Of a stretch of DNA of 64,000 nt, positions 10,766 through 22,271 are shown one piece after another. The position numbers and the translations under genes are program-made. The stretch spans positions 26,242,294 to 26,306,293 of the forward strand of contig NC_081844.1 in assembly GCF_963259705.1 (NCBI RefSeq), read 5' to 3'. This DNA comes from Myotis daubentonii (lineage: Eukaryota; Chordata; Mammalia; Chiroptera; Vespertilionidae). The notes beneath the pieces were generated by a model, which was not told where the DNA came from, did no database searches, and saw only the letters and a program-made list of their open reading frames with translations. The first letter of the stretch is position 1. The number at the start of each line of letters is the position of its first letter.

Positions 10766-12103
10766 AAAAAAGGATGAGGATGGTCAAAGGCTTTTCTAAA
10801 ATCTTTACAAGATAGAACTTATTTTTCATTTGCGTTCTTTCATTCATTATGCTTTCTCTCCACTATGAGTATTTAGGTGAATTAGAAGAGAACTGGGATG
10901 AATAAACGCTTTCCCACATTGCTATCATTCATAGGGTTTTTCCTTACTATGAGTTCTTTCATGATTTCGCAGGAGAGTTGGATGAGAGAAAACTTTACCA
11001 CAATGGTTACATTCGTAAGGTTTTCCCCCCGTATGAATACTTTCATGAACACGGAGGGCACATGGATCACGGAATGCTTTACCACATTCTTTACATTCAT
11101 GAGGCTTCTTTCCATCATGACTTCTTTTATGTCTTCGAAAGGAGGTGCAATAACTGAAGGCTTTGCCACATAGCTTACATTCATAGGGTTTTTCCTTAGT
11201 ATGAGTTCTTTCATGACATCGGAGGGAAGCTGGCTGAACAAAAGCTTTACCACAATGGTTACATTCATAAGGTTTTCCCCCAGTATGAATACTTTCATGA
11301 AGTTGGAGGTATGATCGATCACGGAAAGTTTTACCACATTCTTTACATTCATGAGGCTTTTTTCCGTGATGACTTCTTTTATGCTTTGCAACAGAGCTCA
11401 GACAACTGAAGGCTTTCCCACATTGCTTACATTCATAGGGTTTTTCTCCAGTATGAGTTACTTCATGACGTCAGAGATAATATTGAAAAAGGAATGTTTT
11501 ACCACATTCCTTACATTCATGAGGCTCCTTTCCATCATGACTTCTTTTATGTTTTGCAAGAGAGCCTCGAGAACTGAAGGTTTTCCCACATTGCTTACAT
11601 TCATGGAGTTTTTCCTCATGAGTTCTTTCATGACGTCGGAGGTAAGTTGGATCAGAGAAATCTTTACCACAATGGTTACATTCATAAGGTTTTTTCCCAG
11701 TATGCCTACTCTCATGACGTCGGAGGGAATATGGATCACAGAAAGTTTTACCACATTCCTTACACTCATGAGGCTTCTTTGCAATATGAGTTATTTTATG
11801 TCTTGCAAGATAGCATTGATAACTGAAGGTTTTCCCACATTGCTTACATTCATGGAGTTTTTCCTCATGAGTTCTTTCATGACATCGGAGGTAAGTTAGA
11901 TCAGAGAAAGCTTTACCACAATGATTACATTCATAAGGTTTTTCCCCAGTATGAATACTCTCATGACGTCGGAGGGAATATGCATCACAGAAAGTTTTAC
12001 CACATTGCTTGCATTCATGAGGCTTTTTTCCATCATGACTTCTTGTATGTGTTCGAAGATGTTTGAGACAACGGAAGGTTTTCCCACATTGCTTAGATTC
12101 CTA

Positions 12104-12325
<222 letters not shown>

Positions 12326-13311
12326 TTACTACAAAGCTTACATTCATAGGGCTTTTCCTGCGTATGAATTATTTCATGACTTCTAAGTAAAGAAGGATAA
12401 GGAAATGTTTTACCACATGCCTTACATTCATGAGGCTTCTTTGCGGCATGACTTCTTTTATGACTTACAAGAAAGCTGAGAGAACGGAAAGCTTTCCCAC
12501 ATTGCTTACATTCACAAGATTTCTCACCAGTATGAGTTCTTTCAGGATTTCTAAGAGAATTGGAACGGAAAGCTTTGCCAGATTTCTTACATTGATAGGG
12601 TTTTTCTGCAGTGTGTGTTCTTTCATTTTCTCCAGAGTACTTGGGAGAACTGAAAGCTTTGCCACATTGCTTACTTTGATGTGGTTTCTCTCCACTATGA
12701 GTGTTTTTGTGAAGTTTAAAGTAAATAAGACTACTAAAGCCTTTCCCACATTGCTTACACTCATATGGTTTCCCAGCGATATCCGTTCCTTCATGATTTC
12801 TAAGGGAAGTTGAATAGTGAAAAGCTTTCCCACTGGGACTGCCTTCATGTCTTTGAATATGTTGGTGATGCCTGAAAGCTTTCTCAGGTTCCATACATTT
12901 ATAAGGTTTTTTTTCATATTCCTGACACAGGTATAGTTTGGGTCCAATGTGAGAGCTCAGGTAGTTATTCAAGGATAAATAATCCATGAAGATTTGCCTA
13001 CACAATGTGGCTTTAGGTTGTTTTATTTCAGTAGGAGTTTCCTTCTTTTCATTTGGAGTGTGGCTGAAGTTTTCTCTGCATTGACCACCATCCTTCCTTG
13101 TACAGAGTCTCTCTACCACATGACTGCTGTAAAAATCAGAAGCATATTATTAATACTCTGTTAACAATTTAATATTTATTAATAGTATGATAATGACATT
13201 TTTACCATTTTCAAGGAAAGTGGAGTGTTTCTGTACATTCTGATTTTTGAACGTGGTTATCCTAAAACCTCTGAAATAGGCTGGATCATAAATATTATGA
13301 AAAAACTTATA

Positions 13312-13957
13312 CAGTAGATCCTCAGGTTACATCGGAGATCTGGGGGCATTTGGGGGCCACCATGCCAGCAAGGGGGGGCAGTTAAGGGTGACCAGGCCAT
13401 CTGGGGGAGGCTGTTAGGGACGACCAGGCTGGCAGGGGGGCAGTAATAGGTGACCAGGCCAGTGGGGAGAGAGGGGCAGTTAGGGGTGACTGAGGCAGGT
13501 GTGGGGGGGCAATTGGGGGTTACCAGGCTGGCGGGGGGGCAGTTAGCAGTGATCAGGCTGGCATGCAGAGGCAGTGAGGGGTGATCAGGCTGGGGGTGGG
13601 GGGGTTGGTAGTTAGGGGCAACCAGGCAGGCAGGTGAGCTATTAGGAGCCAGTGGTCCAGGATTGTGAGAGGGATGTCCGACTGCTGGTTTAGACCCAAT
13701 CTCTGGGATCGGGCCTAAACCAGCAGTCTGATATCCCCCGAGGAGTCATGGATTGGAAAGGGTGCAGGCTGGGCTGAGGGTACCCGCCCACTTCCATGCA
13801 CAAATGTTGTGCACCGGGCCTCTAGTAAATAATAAAAAACACAAAGCACATATGTACATACATCGAAATGACAGAAATTTTTTATAAATAAATGGGAGAT
13901 GGCGACATATCCATGAAACGGCATACTTCGAGTCTGACTTAACACAAAGACTGCCTG
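13312..13957. mobile_element. Tc1/mariner (Tigger-like) MITE, interrupted by a Helitron
   Basis: Begins CAGTAGATCCTCAGGTTAC and ends AGACTGCCTG, with TA on both sides (13310-13311 and 13958-13959). The paralogous site at about 37525 reads CTTATATTCATT, i.e. a single TA with nothing inserted. A related complete copy lies at 15932-16258. The middle has been replaced by a HeliBat. Confidence 0.75.
13342..13825 (+). mobile_element. HeliBat with internal G-rich minisatellite
   Basis: Ends at GCACCGGGCCTCTAG (13825) followed by T. It sits inside the MITE, between its CGGAGATC and TAAATAATA sequences. The left part is a degenerate tandem array of about 35-40-bp units of the form GGGGGCAGTTAGGGGTGACC plus AGGCTGGC. 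The 5' terminus is not visible, so it was lost or deleted with MITE sequence. Confidence 0.8.
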
Positions 13958-14069
13958 TATTCATTAATGGTATTTCTGTATATTGTTTTTGATGAGATTA
14001 TTCTAATAACCAAAAAATTTAAAACTGGGCTGATATAATTGGATTACCTTTTTTTTCAGATTGTTTTAT

Positions 14070-14262
14070 GGACCGGGCCCATGTGGCTCAGTGACTCAGC
14101 ATGGACCCACTAACCAGGGGGTTGTCAGTTAAACTCTCTGAAAGGGAATATGGCCAGGTTGCAGACTTATTAACCCCTGTACAGGGAATAAAGGAGGCAG
14201 CCAATCAATGTTTCTATGTCTTCCTCTCCCCTTCACAATCCAAAATCAATAAAAACATACTT
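14070..14262 (+). mobile_element. Old Ves-family SINE, shared
   Basis: tRNA-like head (CCATGTGGCTCAGTGACTCAG) and an AATCAATAAAA tail. An orthologous copy lies at 37690-37877 in unit B, so it was present before the duplication. Confidence 0.75.
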
Positions 14263-14460
14263 TCGCACCACCAGCATGGCTCATGGTTCAGTGACAGGCT
14301 CTGAACTAGGAGGTCACAGCTCAATTCCCGGTCTGGGCACATGCCCGGGTTGTGGGCTTGATTCTGAGTGTGTGGTGTGCAGGAGGCAGCCGATCAATAA
14401 CTCTCTCTCATCATTGATGTTTGTCTCTCTTTCTCTTTCTCCCTAAATATCTGAAATAAA
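14263..14460 (+). mobile_element. Old Ves-family SINE, shared
   Basis: Starts CACCACCAGCATGGCTCATGG and ends in the CTGAAATAAATAAATAA tail. The paired copy is at 37878-38085. It lies immediately after another SINE in both units. Confidence 0.8.
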
Positions 14461-14580
14461 TAAATAACTATTAAATAATTAAATAAGTAAATGAAATAAA
14501 TATATATAAAAACATATTAACAACAACAACAAAAAAGATGCTCTTGCAGGATAATGCTTTCTCATGTCAATGCATCTCAC

Positions 14581-14641
14581 CTAAGATTCATCCCATGATT
14601 TTCATACTGATCTTCACCATCATGGTCTTCACATTTTTCTT
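14581..14641 (-). pseudogene. Gene A: 61-bp exon after KRAB-A
   Basis: Acceptor TTTTAG at 14642 and donor CTTAG|GTGAG at 14581 are intact on the minus strand. In the frame carried over from KRAB-A it encodes EEKCEDHDGEDQYENHGMNL plus two bases. This is the short linker exon typical of primate-ZNF91-like KRAB genes. It is undamaged by itself, but the gene's start exon and finger exon are broken. Confidence 0.8.
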
Positions 14642-14837
14642 CTAAAATACACACTAGAAAAAGTATTATAAACTATTAAAGGACATTAAAATCATTAGAT
14701 TTTAGGTACACAATGAGCTATGATCATTCCTAGTTTAATTACCAATGTATTCCCCTTTCCACATTTCAGTTCCTGAAATAGCATTGATGAGCAAGCAACA
14801 CTAGTTTTCCAAGTGACTAAATAAGTAACAAATTGTT

Positions 14838-15186
<349 letters not shown>

Positions 15187-15322
15187 CTAAAACATCCCAC
15201 ATATGTATGGGTGAGACAGCACTGCGGAGCCATACATACTTCATAAGAAGTTTGCAGAGGACACATGGTCCTCAACATTCAGTCTAAGACTAGATTGTAA
15301 GACTATCAAGACTATTTACTTG

Positions 15323-15545
15323 GCCCTAACTGGTTTGGCTCAGTGGATAGAGCATTGGCCTGCTGACTGAAGGGTCCCTGGTTTGATTCTAGTCAAGGGT
15401 ATGACCTTTGGTTGCAGGTACATCCCTAGTGGGGGGTGTCCAGGAGGCAGCTGATCAATATTTCTCTCTCATTGATGTTTCTAACTCTCTATCCCTCTCC
15501 CTTCCTCTCTGTAAAAAAAAATCAATGAAATATATATTTTTTAAA
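15323..15545 (+). mobile_element. Ves SINE, unit A only
   Basis: Flanked by AGACTATTTACTTG and AGACTTTATTTGCC, an imperfect target duplication. The unit B equivalent near 39370 has no SINE, so the insertion is younger than the duplication. Confidence 0.9.
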
Positions 15546-15931
15546 AAGACTTTATTTGCCACATTCAGTTCCTCATGAACACATGGATTTTACTGATATG
15601 ATTTTACTGTGGTCACTTCAAGTCTTCATTGCTCTCTAATGTCAGGGTAAAGAGCACCTTGAACAACTTCTATATTAATAAAATACTTCTATTAAGCCCA
15701 TGGATTCTTTGTTAGAAAACTCATCTCCATTATAACCACCATTTGATGCAGCAGACCATGAAACATACTGTCATATTTGCATAAAGTTTTAATGACTGTG
15801 AATACAATAAAGACCTGGTAGCTTTCTCTTCTATTCTTATCACCAATCAGGAGAGGCCAGGAGGTGTGTGGGGAAATTCAACTTGGAACAAAATGTACTT
15901 GGCCATATTGTCCTGAAGTACTTCAGAGTGA

Positions 15932-16258
15932 CAGTAGGTCCTCAGTTACATCGGAGATCCGTTCCTATGGCATGACGTAATGCAATTTTCACCGTAAGTT
16001 GGAACCCAACTGCATAAGAACCTACATCACTCACATAGAGCACATACACAGCAGTCAGGAAGTGAAACAGTAAAAAAATTTAAAAGAAAGATAACAATTC
16101 CTGACCTTTACTTCAGGTAAATACAGTAAATAATACAAACAGAAAGCACATGTACATACATCGAAATGACGGGACTTCTTTTTTATAAATCAATGGGAGA
16201 TGGCCATGTAACCACGAAACTACATACTTCAAGTCCGAAGTAACCCTAACACTGCCTG
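15932..16258. mobile_element. Tc1/mariner (Tigger-like) MITE, complete
   Basis: 327 bp starting CAGTAGGTCCTCAGTTACATC and ending CACTGCCTG, followed by TA. The termini are imperfect inverted repeats. The unit B site near 40235 (AGATTCTTAGAAGTAG) is uninterrupted. It has no coding capacity. The family call rests on the CAG...CTG termini, the TA target and the resemblance to Tigger ends. Confidence 0.7.
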
Positions 16259-16498
16259 TAGTAGAAGTAGTCAGATACACCTAAATGAGTGAAAATATTC
16301 TTGAGGATTTTGAATGATCATTTGTTGTAGTAATATTTGTTAGTTTGACCTTCTTTTGCCTCTCTCATTTCATGGGAATAGGATGTTAGAGTTAGAGTTC
16401 AGGCTTGAGCAAGACACAACAACTTAGCCCTCTACAAAAGTCCTCAACTCATGATTTTTAGGACATATAGACAAATAAAATCTTTCTATATATATAAA

Positions 16499-16797
16499 CT
16501 AGAAGCCCGTTGTACGAAGATTTGCACAATGGGCCTTTCTTCCCCTGGCTGCTGGCACCGGTTTTTCTCTGGCACCCGGGACCCAGGCCTTTAGTCCAGC
16601 CGCAGCAAGGCTTGGCTTCTCCGCTGAGGCCAAGCCTCTTCAGTCTTCGCTTCGGCTGGAGCCTTCAGTCTTCGCTCTGTGCCTGGGTATGCAAATTAAC
16701 CACCATTTTTGTTGGGTTAATTTGCATAGTCTCTCTGACTGGCTGGTGGGTGTAGCGAGTGACACCAATTTGCATGTTTTTCTTTTATTAGTCTAGA
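16499..16797 (-). mobile_element. Nested HeliBat
   Basis: Minus strand: TCTAGACTAATAAAAG at 16797, AACATGCAAATTGG soon after, and CGGGCTTCTAG at 16499. It splits the 5' end of the outer Helitron between TATAAA and AAGGTAATATGC. Confidence 0.85.
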
Positions 16798-16944
16798 AAG
16801 GTAATATGCTAAGTGTACCTCAAATCCTTGCTATGACACACACTGACCATCTGGGGGCAGACGCTTGATGCAGGTGGTGCTGTGACGGGCACTGGCTATA
16901 TACAAAGAATGGCACCATGGACTTGGCGCTGACAAAGAAACACT

Positions 16945-19406
16945 TGGGAGAGAAACCAAGATGGTGGCATAGGTAAACACCAGAAATTGCTGCCTCCCAC
17001 AACAAATTCAAAAATACAACTAAAATACAAAACGGTCATCATCCAGAACCACAGGAAGGCTGGCTGAGTGGAAACTCTACAACTAGAAGGAAAGAGAGAA
17101 GCACACTGAGTCAGCTGTGTCTACAGTGGGAGAACTTCTGTGCTGAAGACACCCTTCTGGGGCAAGACTTGCTTCAGTGGGGCTTTGGTGCTCACTGAGT
17201 CTGCCCCTGAGTGTGCCCCTGACTCAGAGGAGCTGCTGAAGTGCAGAGGTACAGAGGTGCATGCAGCAAGAGCAGGAAACTGAGCACGCGGCTGTCTTTT
17301 TGAATCGGGAGGGAGTCACAAGCCCCCGACTGCTCTGAACTCCAGTTCCGGGTGAGTCTCTGGGGACCCAGGCTCATACAGGGAGAAACTGGAGTGTCTG
17401 GCAGCGGGCAGAACTCGGACTCAAAGGCAGCTTTCTCTCAAAGGTGCTTGCAGTGATTACCACGGGACACTGAGATGCAGGGCCCCTTAGGGCAGGGCTG
17501 AGGATCAGCCATAGCTGCTTGCTTCACTCTGTTGATTCCCTGAGACCCCACCCCACCCAAGTTGCAGCAGAGGCTTTTGCATATGAATGCCCTGGCCCTT
17601 TTCAATCTGAAAATTACCTAACAAATTGCAGCTGGGCCAGACAGACCCAGAAGTTCCAAGAGAAGGCCCAAGGCCCCACAGCAGCTTGCATTGCTTCACA
17701 CCTGGGCCTCATTTGGGCACCTCCAAACCCCAAACAAGGAAGGGGAATCTGCAGATCTTTTCGTAGCTCCTGCTGGGTAGCCTCAGGCAGAGGCTAAATT
17801 AGCACCTCCTTAGATCCAAGAGCCAGTGTACCTAGTGGTCAGAGTGGGACCATCCAATTACAACTCCTCAGATCCATAAGGGACACACTCAGGGGCAGAC
17901 TCAGTGAGCACCAAAGCCCCACTGAAGCAAGTCTTGCCCCAGAAGGGTGTCTTCAGCACAGAAGTTCTCCCACTGTAGACACAGCTGACTCTCACAGCCA
18001 ATTGACCTAGAGGTCAATTCCTCCCAGTGATACCTACAACAATCAAGGCTTAACTACAACAAGACTGTACACAAAGCCCACAAAGGGGTGCACCAAGAGT
18101 GTCCACCTCAGGTAATTGGGGAGGCTGAGCCACTGGGCCCTACAGAACACCTAGCACACAAAGCCACTCTACCAACACAGGGAAGCATAAAAAATGCGGA
18201 GACAAAGAAACAGGTCACAAATGACAGAAATGGAGGAAAGCAAATGACTGGATATAGAGTTCAAAACCACACTTTTAAAGTTTTTCAAGAACTTTCTAGA
18301 AACCGCCGATAAATTTAGTAAGACCCTCAAAAAGTCTGGTGAGACCGCCAATAAATGTAGTGAGACCCTCGAGTTTATGAAAAAGGACCAACTAGAAAGT
18401 AAGCATACACTGACTGAAATAATTATATTATGCAGAGTTCCAACAGAATCAAGTCAGAGATTTGAAATACGAAGAAGCAAAAAACACCCACCGGAAAAGC
18501 AAAATGAAAAAAGAATCCAAAAATATGAAGATAGTGTAAGGAGCCTCTGGGATAGCTTCAAGTAACAACATCCAAATTATAGGGGTGCCAGAAGAAGAGA
18601 GACAGCAAGATATTGAAAACCTATTTGAAGAAATAATGACAGAAAACTTCCCCTACCTGATGAAAGAAATAGACTTACAGGTCCAGGAAGCAAAGAGAAC
18701 CCGAAATAAGAGGAATCCAAAGAGGACCACACCAAGACACATCATAATTAAAATGCCAAGGGCAAAAGACAAAGAGAGAATCTTAAAAGCAGCAAGAGAA
18801 AAACAGTTAGTTACCTACAAGAGAGTACCCATATGACTGTCAGCTGATTTCTCAACAGAAACTTTGCGGGCCAGAAGGGAGTGGCAAGAAATACTCAAAG
18901 AGATGAATAGCAAGAACCTACAACCAAGATTACTTTACCCAGCAAAGCTATCATTCAGAATTGAAGGTCAGATAAAGAGCTTCACAGATAAGAAAAAGCT
19001 AAAGGAGTTCATCACCACCAAACCAGTATTATATGAAATGCTGAAAGGTATCCTTTAAGAAGAGGAAGAAGATGAAAAAGGTACAGATACAAATTATGAA
19101 CAACAAATACACATCTATCAACAAGTGAATCTAAAAATCAAGTGAATAAATAATCTGATGAACAGAATGAACTGGTGATTATAATAGAATCAGGGGCATA
19201 GAAAGGGAATGGACTGACTATTCTTGGGGGGAAAAGGGGTGTGGGGGATGCGGAGGAGACTGCACAAAAATCGTGCACCTATGGATGAGGACAGTGGGGG
19301 GGGGGTGAGGGCGGAGGGGGGGTGGGAACCGGGTGGAGGGGAGCTATGGGGGGAAAAAAGAGGAACAACTGTAATAATCTGAACAATAAAGATTTAATTA
19401 ATAAAA
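16945..19406 (+). mobile_element. Half-L1 (HAL1-like) copy A
   Basis: A 5' leader beginning AGAAACCAAGATGGTGGCAT is followed by an ORF1 region (about 18360-19060). A short G-rich 3' UTR ends AACAATAAAGATTTAATTAA. No ORF2 is present between ORF1 and the tail. The ORF1 pieces 18585-18836 and 18864-19058 encode the RRM/C-terminal region of L1 ORF1p ([28 protein letters not shown]). They are separated by an in-frame TGA (CCCATATGACTG) shared with copy B. An earlier frameshift lies near 18562. The structure matches half-L1 elements, which depend on L1 ORF2p supplied in trans. Confidence 0.75.
17108..17991. repeat. Perfect 108-bp inverted repeat inside half-L1 copy A
   Basis: Arm 17108-17215 is the reverse complement of 17884-17991, with no mismatch seen. 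The spacer is about 670 bp. Copy B has only the second arm (about 25078-25190), so the first arm is an added inverted copy. Confidence 0.85.
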
Positions 19407-19884
19407 ACCACTCGGCTTACCCCAAGTCAAACACAGAGCCCACCACCACGCTGGAGCGACAGCCCACTGAAACATAGCCAACACTGCCGACACCCTATGG
19501 CGCACATTTCAGCCCACAGTCCAGCCCATCCTGGAAACAGTGGCTGTGGTGCTGGGTAATGACCTCACATAACAACGCTCAGCTTCCTCTCCCTAATGAC
19601 CGGGCATTTAACGATAAATGGCAATATGGACCTGGCGCCAAGAAAGCAACACTCGCTTTCCCCAACTGGGACACAGTCCCTGGCACCACTCCAGTGTGAA
19701 ACCCTACCAAATCACAGCCAATGCTGCCGAGATCCCATGGTGCAAAATGCAGCCCACAACCCAGCCCAGAAATGGTGGTGGTCACCAGGTAATTTTGTCA
19801 TGAAGCAAGGCCCAGCTTCTTCTCCCTAGAGACGAGTATCCTTGGAATTTCTTCAGCTGAGGAAACACTTGTTTATAGCCAGGT

Positions 19885-20080
19885 GCAAACATTTTACACT
19901 TTAACCAAATATCTGTGAAGCATTTTCACGTGCCTCATCTCATTTGATCCTCAGAGAAGTCCTGGACTAGGTAGATAGGACACTTGGTAGAATCCTATTT
20001 TCTTTTCATTAGCTAGAAAATGGAGATTTATAACGTTTAGAAACTTAACCTGACTGAAAAGAAGTAAGAAATGGTGGACC
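19885..20080 (+). mobile_element. MIR-like ancient SINE
   Basis: The run CATCTCATTTGATCCTCAGA, then GTAGATAGG, ATTAGCTAGAAAATGGAGA and GAAACTTAACCTGACTG follows the MIR core layout. It is heavily diverged. Confidence 0.45.
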
Positions 20081-20290
20081 TAGAAATGACTTCAGGTTTT
20101 CTCACTGCGCAGAATATAGTTCAATGTTTAACCCTTTTTCTCCCTGCATGACCTACAATAATAATGTGCTTCATGTTGATATTTACTGCTGTGTTACTGA
20201 CAATTACCTGAAAGAGAAGTTGTTGGGGTGCTTTACTGGGCTGGAAAAAGTTTAGTTAACTCAGAAAGCAGGTCTAATTAAGCAAGTTTA

Positions 20291-20467
20291 TCTATACATA
20301 TAAAACTCTTGCTGGTGCCAATCGTACGTATATGTTTTGATCTGTCATTGTTGTTTGTGAATTTGATTGATACTTCGATTATGGAGAGTGGGCAAACAGT
20401 AATATTAAAATATTTATTATAATTAATTTCCCTTCAATGTGCACAAATTTGTGCACTGGGCCTCTAC
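20291..20467 (+). mobile_element. Small HeliBat
   Basis: Opens TCTATACATATAAAAC at 20291. It ends with a palindrome (GTGCACAAATTTGTGCAC) and GGGCCTCTAC at 20467. A second Helitron begins immediately after it. Confidence 0.8.
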
Positions 20468-21389
20468 TATATATAAAAGCCTATGAATGGCACTCTCATG
20501 TTGGGGTCCAACCCCAGCAGGTCCAGGGGTTCCCAAAGGTGTGGACATAGTAGGTGAAGAAGGAATGACAGGGAGACAGCATTCAGTTGATCAGCAGTCT
20601 AGCCAGGTTCTAGCCAGGCTCTCTAGCCAGGTTCAGTCTTTATTTTTCATGTTACATCTGTATTTATACCAGTTGATTTTAATCCTATCCATTCTATTCC
20701 AAAGGTTAGGGTGTTTGTTAATCTAGTTCTGTTGAGTTTAATCCTGTCTAGGTTAATCTCTGTGTTCCATTATAAGGGCTATTCCAAGGTCACTACTCTA
20801 CTGATAAACTACAAGGAAGTGACTGAAGGAGATTATCCTACCCAGTAAAGGTTATGTCCTCCCAGCCTCACTGCTTGCCTTCCCTGCGACTGTCCTATGT
20901 CAGTGAGTCTCCAGGAGTATAGGCTTTGGTGCTTTCCCTGGTGGGCAGACCCCTGGGGATGTGGGCCCAAATTTATTGCCAACAGTCTTAGTCCAAGTTC
21001 TTCATAAGTAGTACATGGTATTTCTGTAACACTAGGGGGTTTCACTAATTTATTCTCTTCCTTAGTCCTGTTAATCCCTAACTCCAGGGAAAGAATCCTC
21101 ACCTGGGGAAACAACCTTTCTTGGGGAGGTGGTCTTGTTTAAAACACATAGCGCTAAGAGGGGGAGCAAACATATTAAGAACAGTATGCCATATACGCCA
21201 GGTCCCTTGAAACATATGCTGTGCAGATGTTTCTTCCCTGCAGCGACTATGTCAAGCATCAAGGATGGACTGGCTTCCGGCACTCTCACAATCCAGGTTC
21301 CCTTGGGGGATGTTGTAGAGCCGGTTTTGGTCCAATCCCCACAGGCCAGGCTGAGGGACCCTACCGGTGCATGTGCACTGGGCCTCTAG
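20466..21389 (+). mobile_element. HeliBat split by a solo LTR
   Basis: The 5' part (CTATATATAAAAGCC) occupies 20466-20498 and the 3' part 21283-21389. The 3' part ends with hairpin CGGTGCATGTGCACTG and GGGCCTCTAG|T. Without the LTR the element is only about 140 bp. Confidence 0.75.
20499..21282 (-). mobile_element. Solo LTR, class II (ERVK-like)
   Basis: On the minus strand it begins TGCCGGAAGCCAGTCC and ends GGTTGGACCCCAACA, with 6-bp duplications CTCTCA at 20493-20498 and 21283-21288. A TATAAATAC box and AATAAAGACTG follow in the expected order. No internal retroviral genes accompany it, so it is a recombined solo LTR. Confidence 0.8.
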
Positions 21390-21689
21390 TGAAATCATAA
21401 GATCTCATGCAAAAAAGTCTTTGACAGAATTTAACATTGTAACCAGAGCCTGGACCTGAGGAACAATTTAAAACTTGGCATGTATAAGCCCCTTTATTAA
21501 AATATGCTACTAGTATATTTTCATGTTAAAATAGTACATGATGACACGATACATAAGAGGCCATGGGGTACTGAAAATATCAGGTGTGAAACTCTGTAAA
21601 ATTTACCTAAACAGTATGTTCTACACCTGAAATATACAAAAGAAAATTAAATGTAAACTGTAACTGGAATGTACACTAATGTTATTTAT

Positions 21690-22048
21690 GGTTGGGAAAA
21701 ATTAATATCACTAAAATGTTCTTACTACCCAAAGCAATCTATAGATTCATTGCAATTCCTATCAAGATACCAATGGTGCATTTCACATAACTAGAACAAA
21801 TATTCAAAAATTTTATATGGAACCACAAAACAATATTACTGAATACCAACAGTAATATTGAGAAAGAAGAACAAATGTGGATGAATCACACTATGTAATA
21901 TTCAACTGTACTACAAGGCCATAGTAATCAAAACAACATGGTCCTGGCTTAAAAACAGCGTATAAATCAGTGAAACGGAACAGAGAACTCAGAAATAAAC
22001 CCATGCCTTTAAAATGAAGGACTACTAGACAAAGGAGGCAAGAACATA
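21690..22048 (+). mobile_element. L1 ORF2 fragment, unit A copy
   Basis: Late ORF2 sequence (AAGCAATCTATAGATTCATT, TATCAAGATACCAATGG, CATGGTCCTGGCTTAAAAAC). It matches 40800-41155 in unit B, where the L1 continues to its 3' end. Here it is cut off by a hAT element and a Helitron. Confidence 0.85.
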
Positions 22049-22056
22049 CAATAGTT

Positions 22057-22259
22057 CAGGGGTCCTCAAACTTTTTAAACAGGGGGCCAGTTCACTGTCC
22101 CTCAGACCGTTGGAGGGCCGGACTATAGTCTAAAAAAAACTATTAACAAATTCCTATACACACTGCACATATCTTATTTTGAAGTAAAAAAACAAAATGG
22201 GAACAAATACAATATTTGTATTTGCATGTGGCCCGCAGGCCGTAGTTTGAGGACCCCTG
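22057..22259. mobile_element. hAT MITE, OposCharlie3-like
   Basis: Termini CAGGGGTCCTCAAACTTTT and AGTTTGAGGACCCCTG are inverted repeats. Flanking 8-mers are CAATAGTT and CAATAGAT (7 of 8 match). The interior (GGGGGCCAGTTCACTG, GAGGGCCGGACTATAG) resembles the OC3-type hAT seen in several unrelated vertebrates. It sits in L1 sequence that is uninterrupted at 41150 in unit B. Confidence 0.8.
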
Positions 22260-22271
22260 CAATAGATAGTA

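Larger units (their letters stand above)
16885..19835. repeat. Diverged tandem duplication of about 215 bp, split by a half-L1
   Basis: Unit one is 16885-16944 plus 19407-19614; unit two is 19615-19835. Matching landmarks are AATGGCACCATGGACTTGGC / AATGGCAATATGGACCTGGC, CCAACACTGCCGACACCCTA / CCAATGCTGCCGAGATCCCA and CAGCTTCCTCTCCCTAATGA / CAGCTTCTTCTCCCTAGAGA. The half-L1 landed in unit one. This is the most gene-like passenger of the composite Helitron, but no exon could be identified. Confidence 0.65.
16485..21389 (+). mobile_element. Composite HeliBat-bounded Helitron, about 4.9 kb
   Basis: A HeliBat 5' end (TCTATATATATAAA) starts at 16485. It is split by a nested Helitron and resumes at 16798 (AAGGTAATATGCTAAGTG, then CACACTGACCATCTGGGGGC). 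The block ends at 21389 with GCACTGGGCCTCTAG|T. The unit B site (about 40483) joins ACACATATAT directly to TGAAATCATAAG, so the whole 4.9 kb is absent there. Contents in order: nested minus Helitron, passenger tandem duplication interrupted by a half-L1, MIR-like sequence, a small Helitron and a second Helitron split by a solo LTR. It could be one Helitron with captured host DNA, or successive insertions at one place. Confidence 0.6.

Noticed and set aside
17505..17797. Overlapping frames of 64-92 codons in the half-L1 leader
   Set aside because: The leader is non-coding in the sister copy at 24.6-25.1 kb, where the frames are not conserved.
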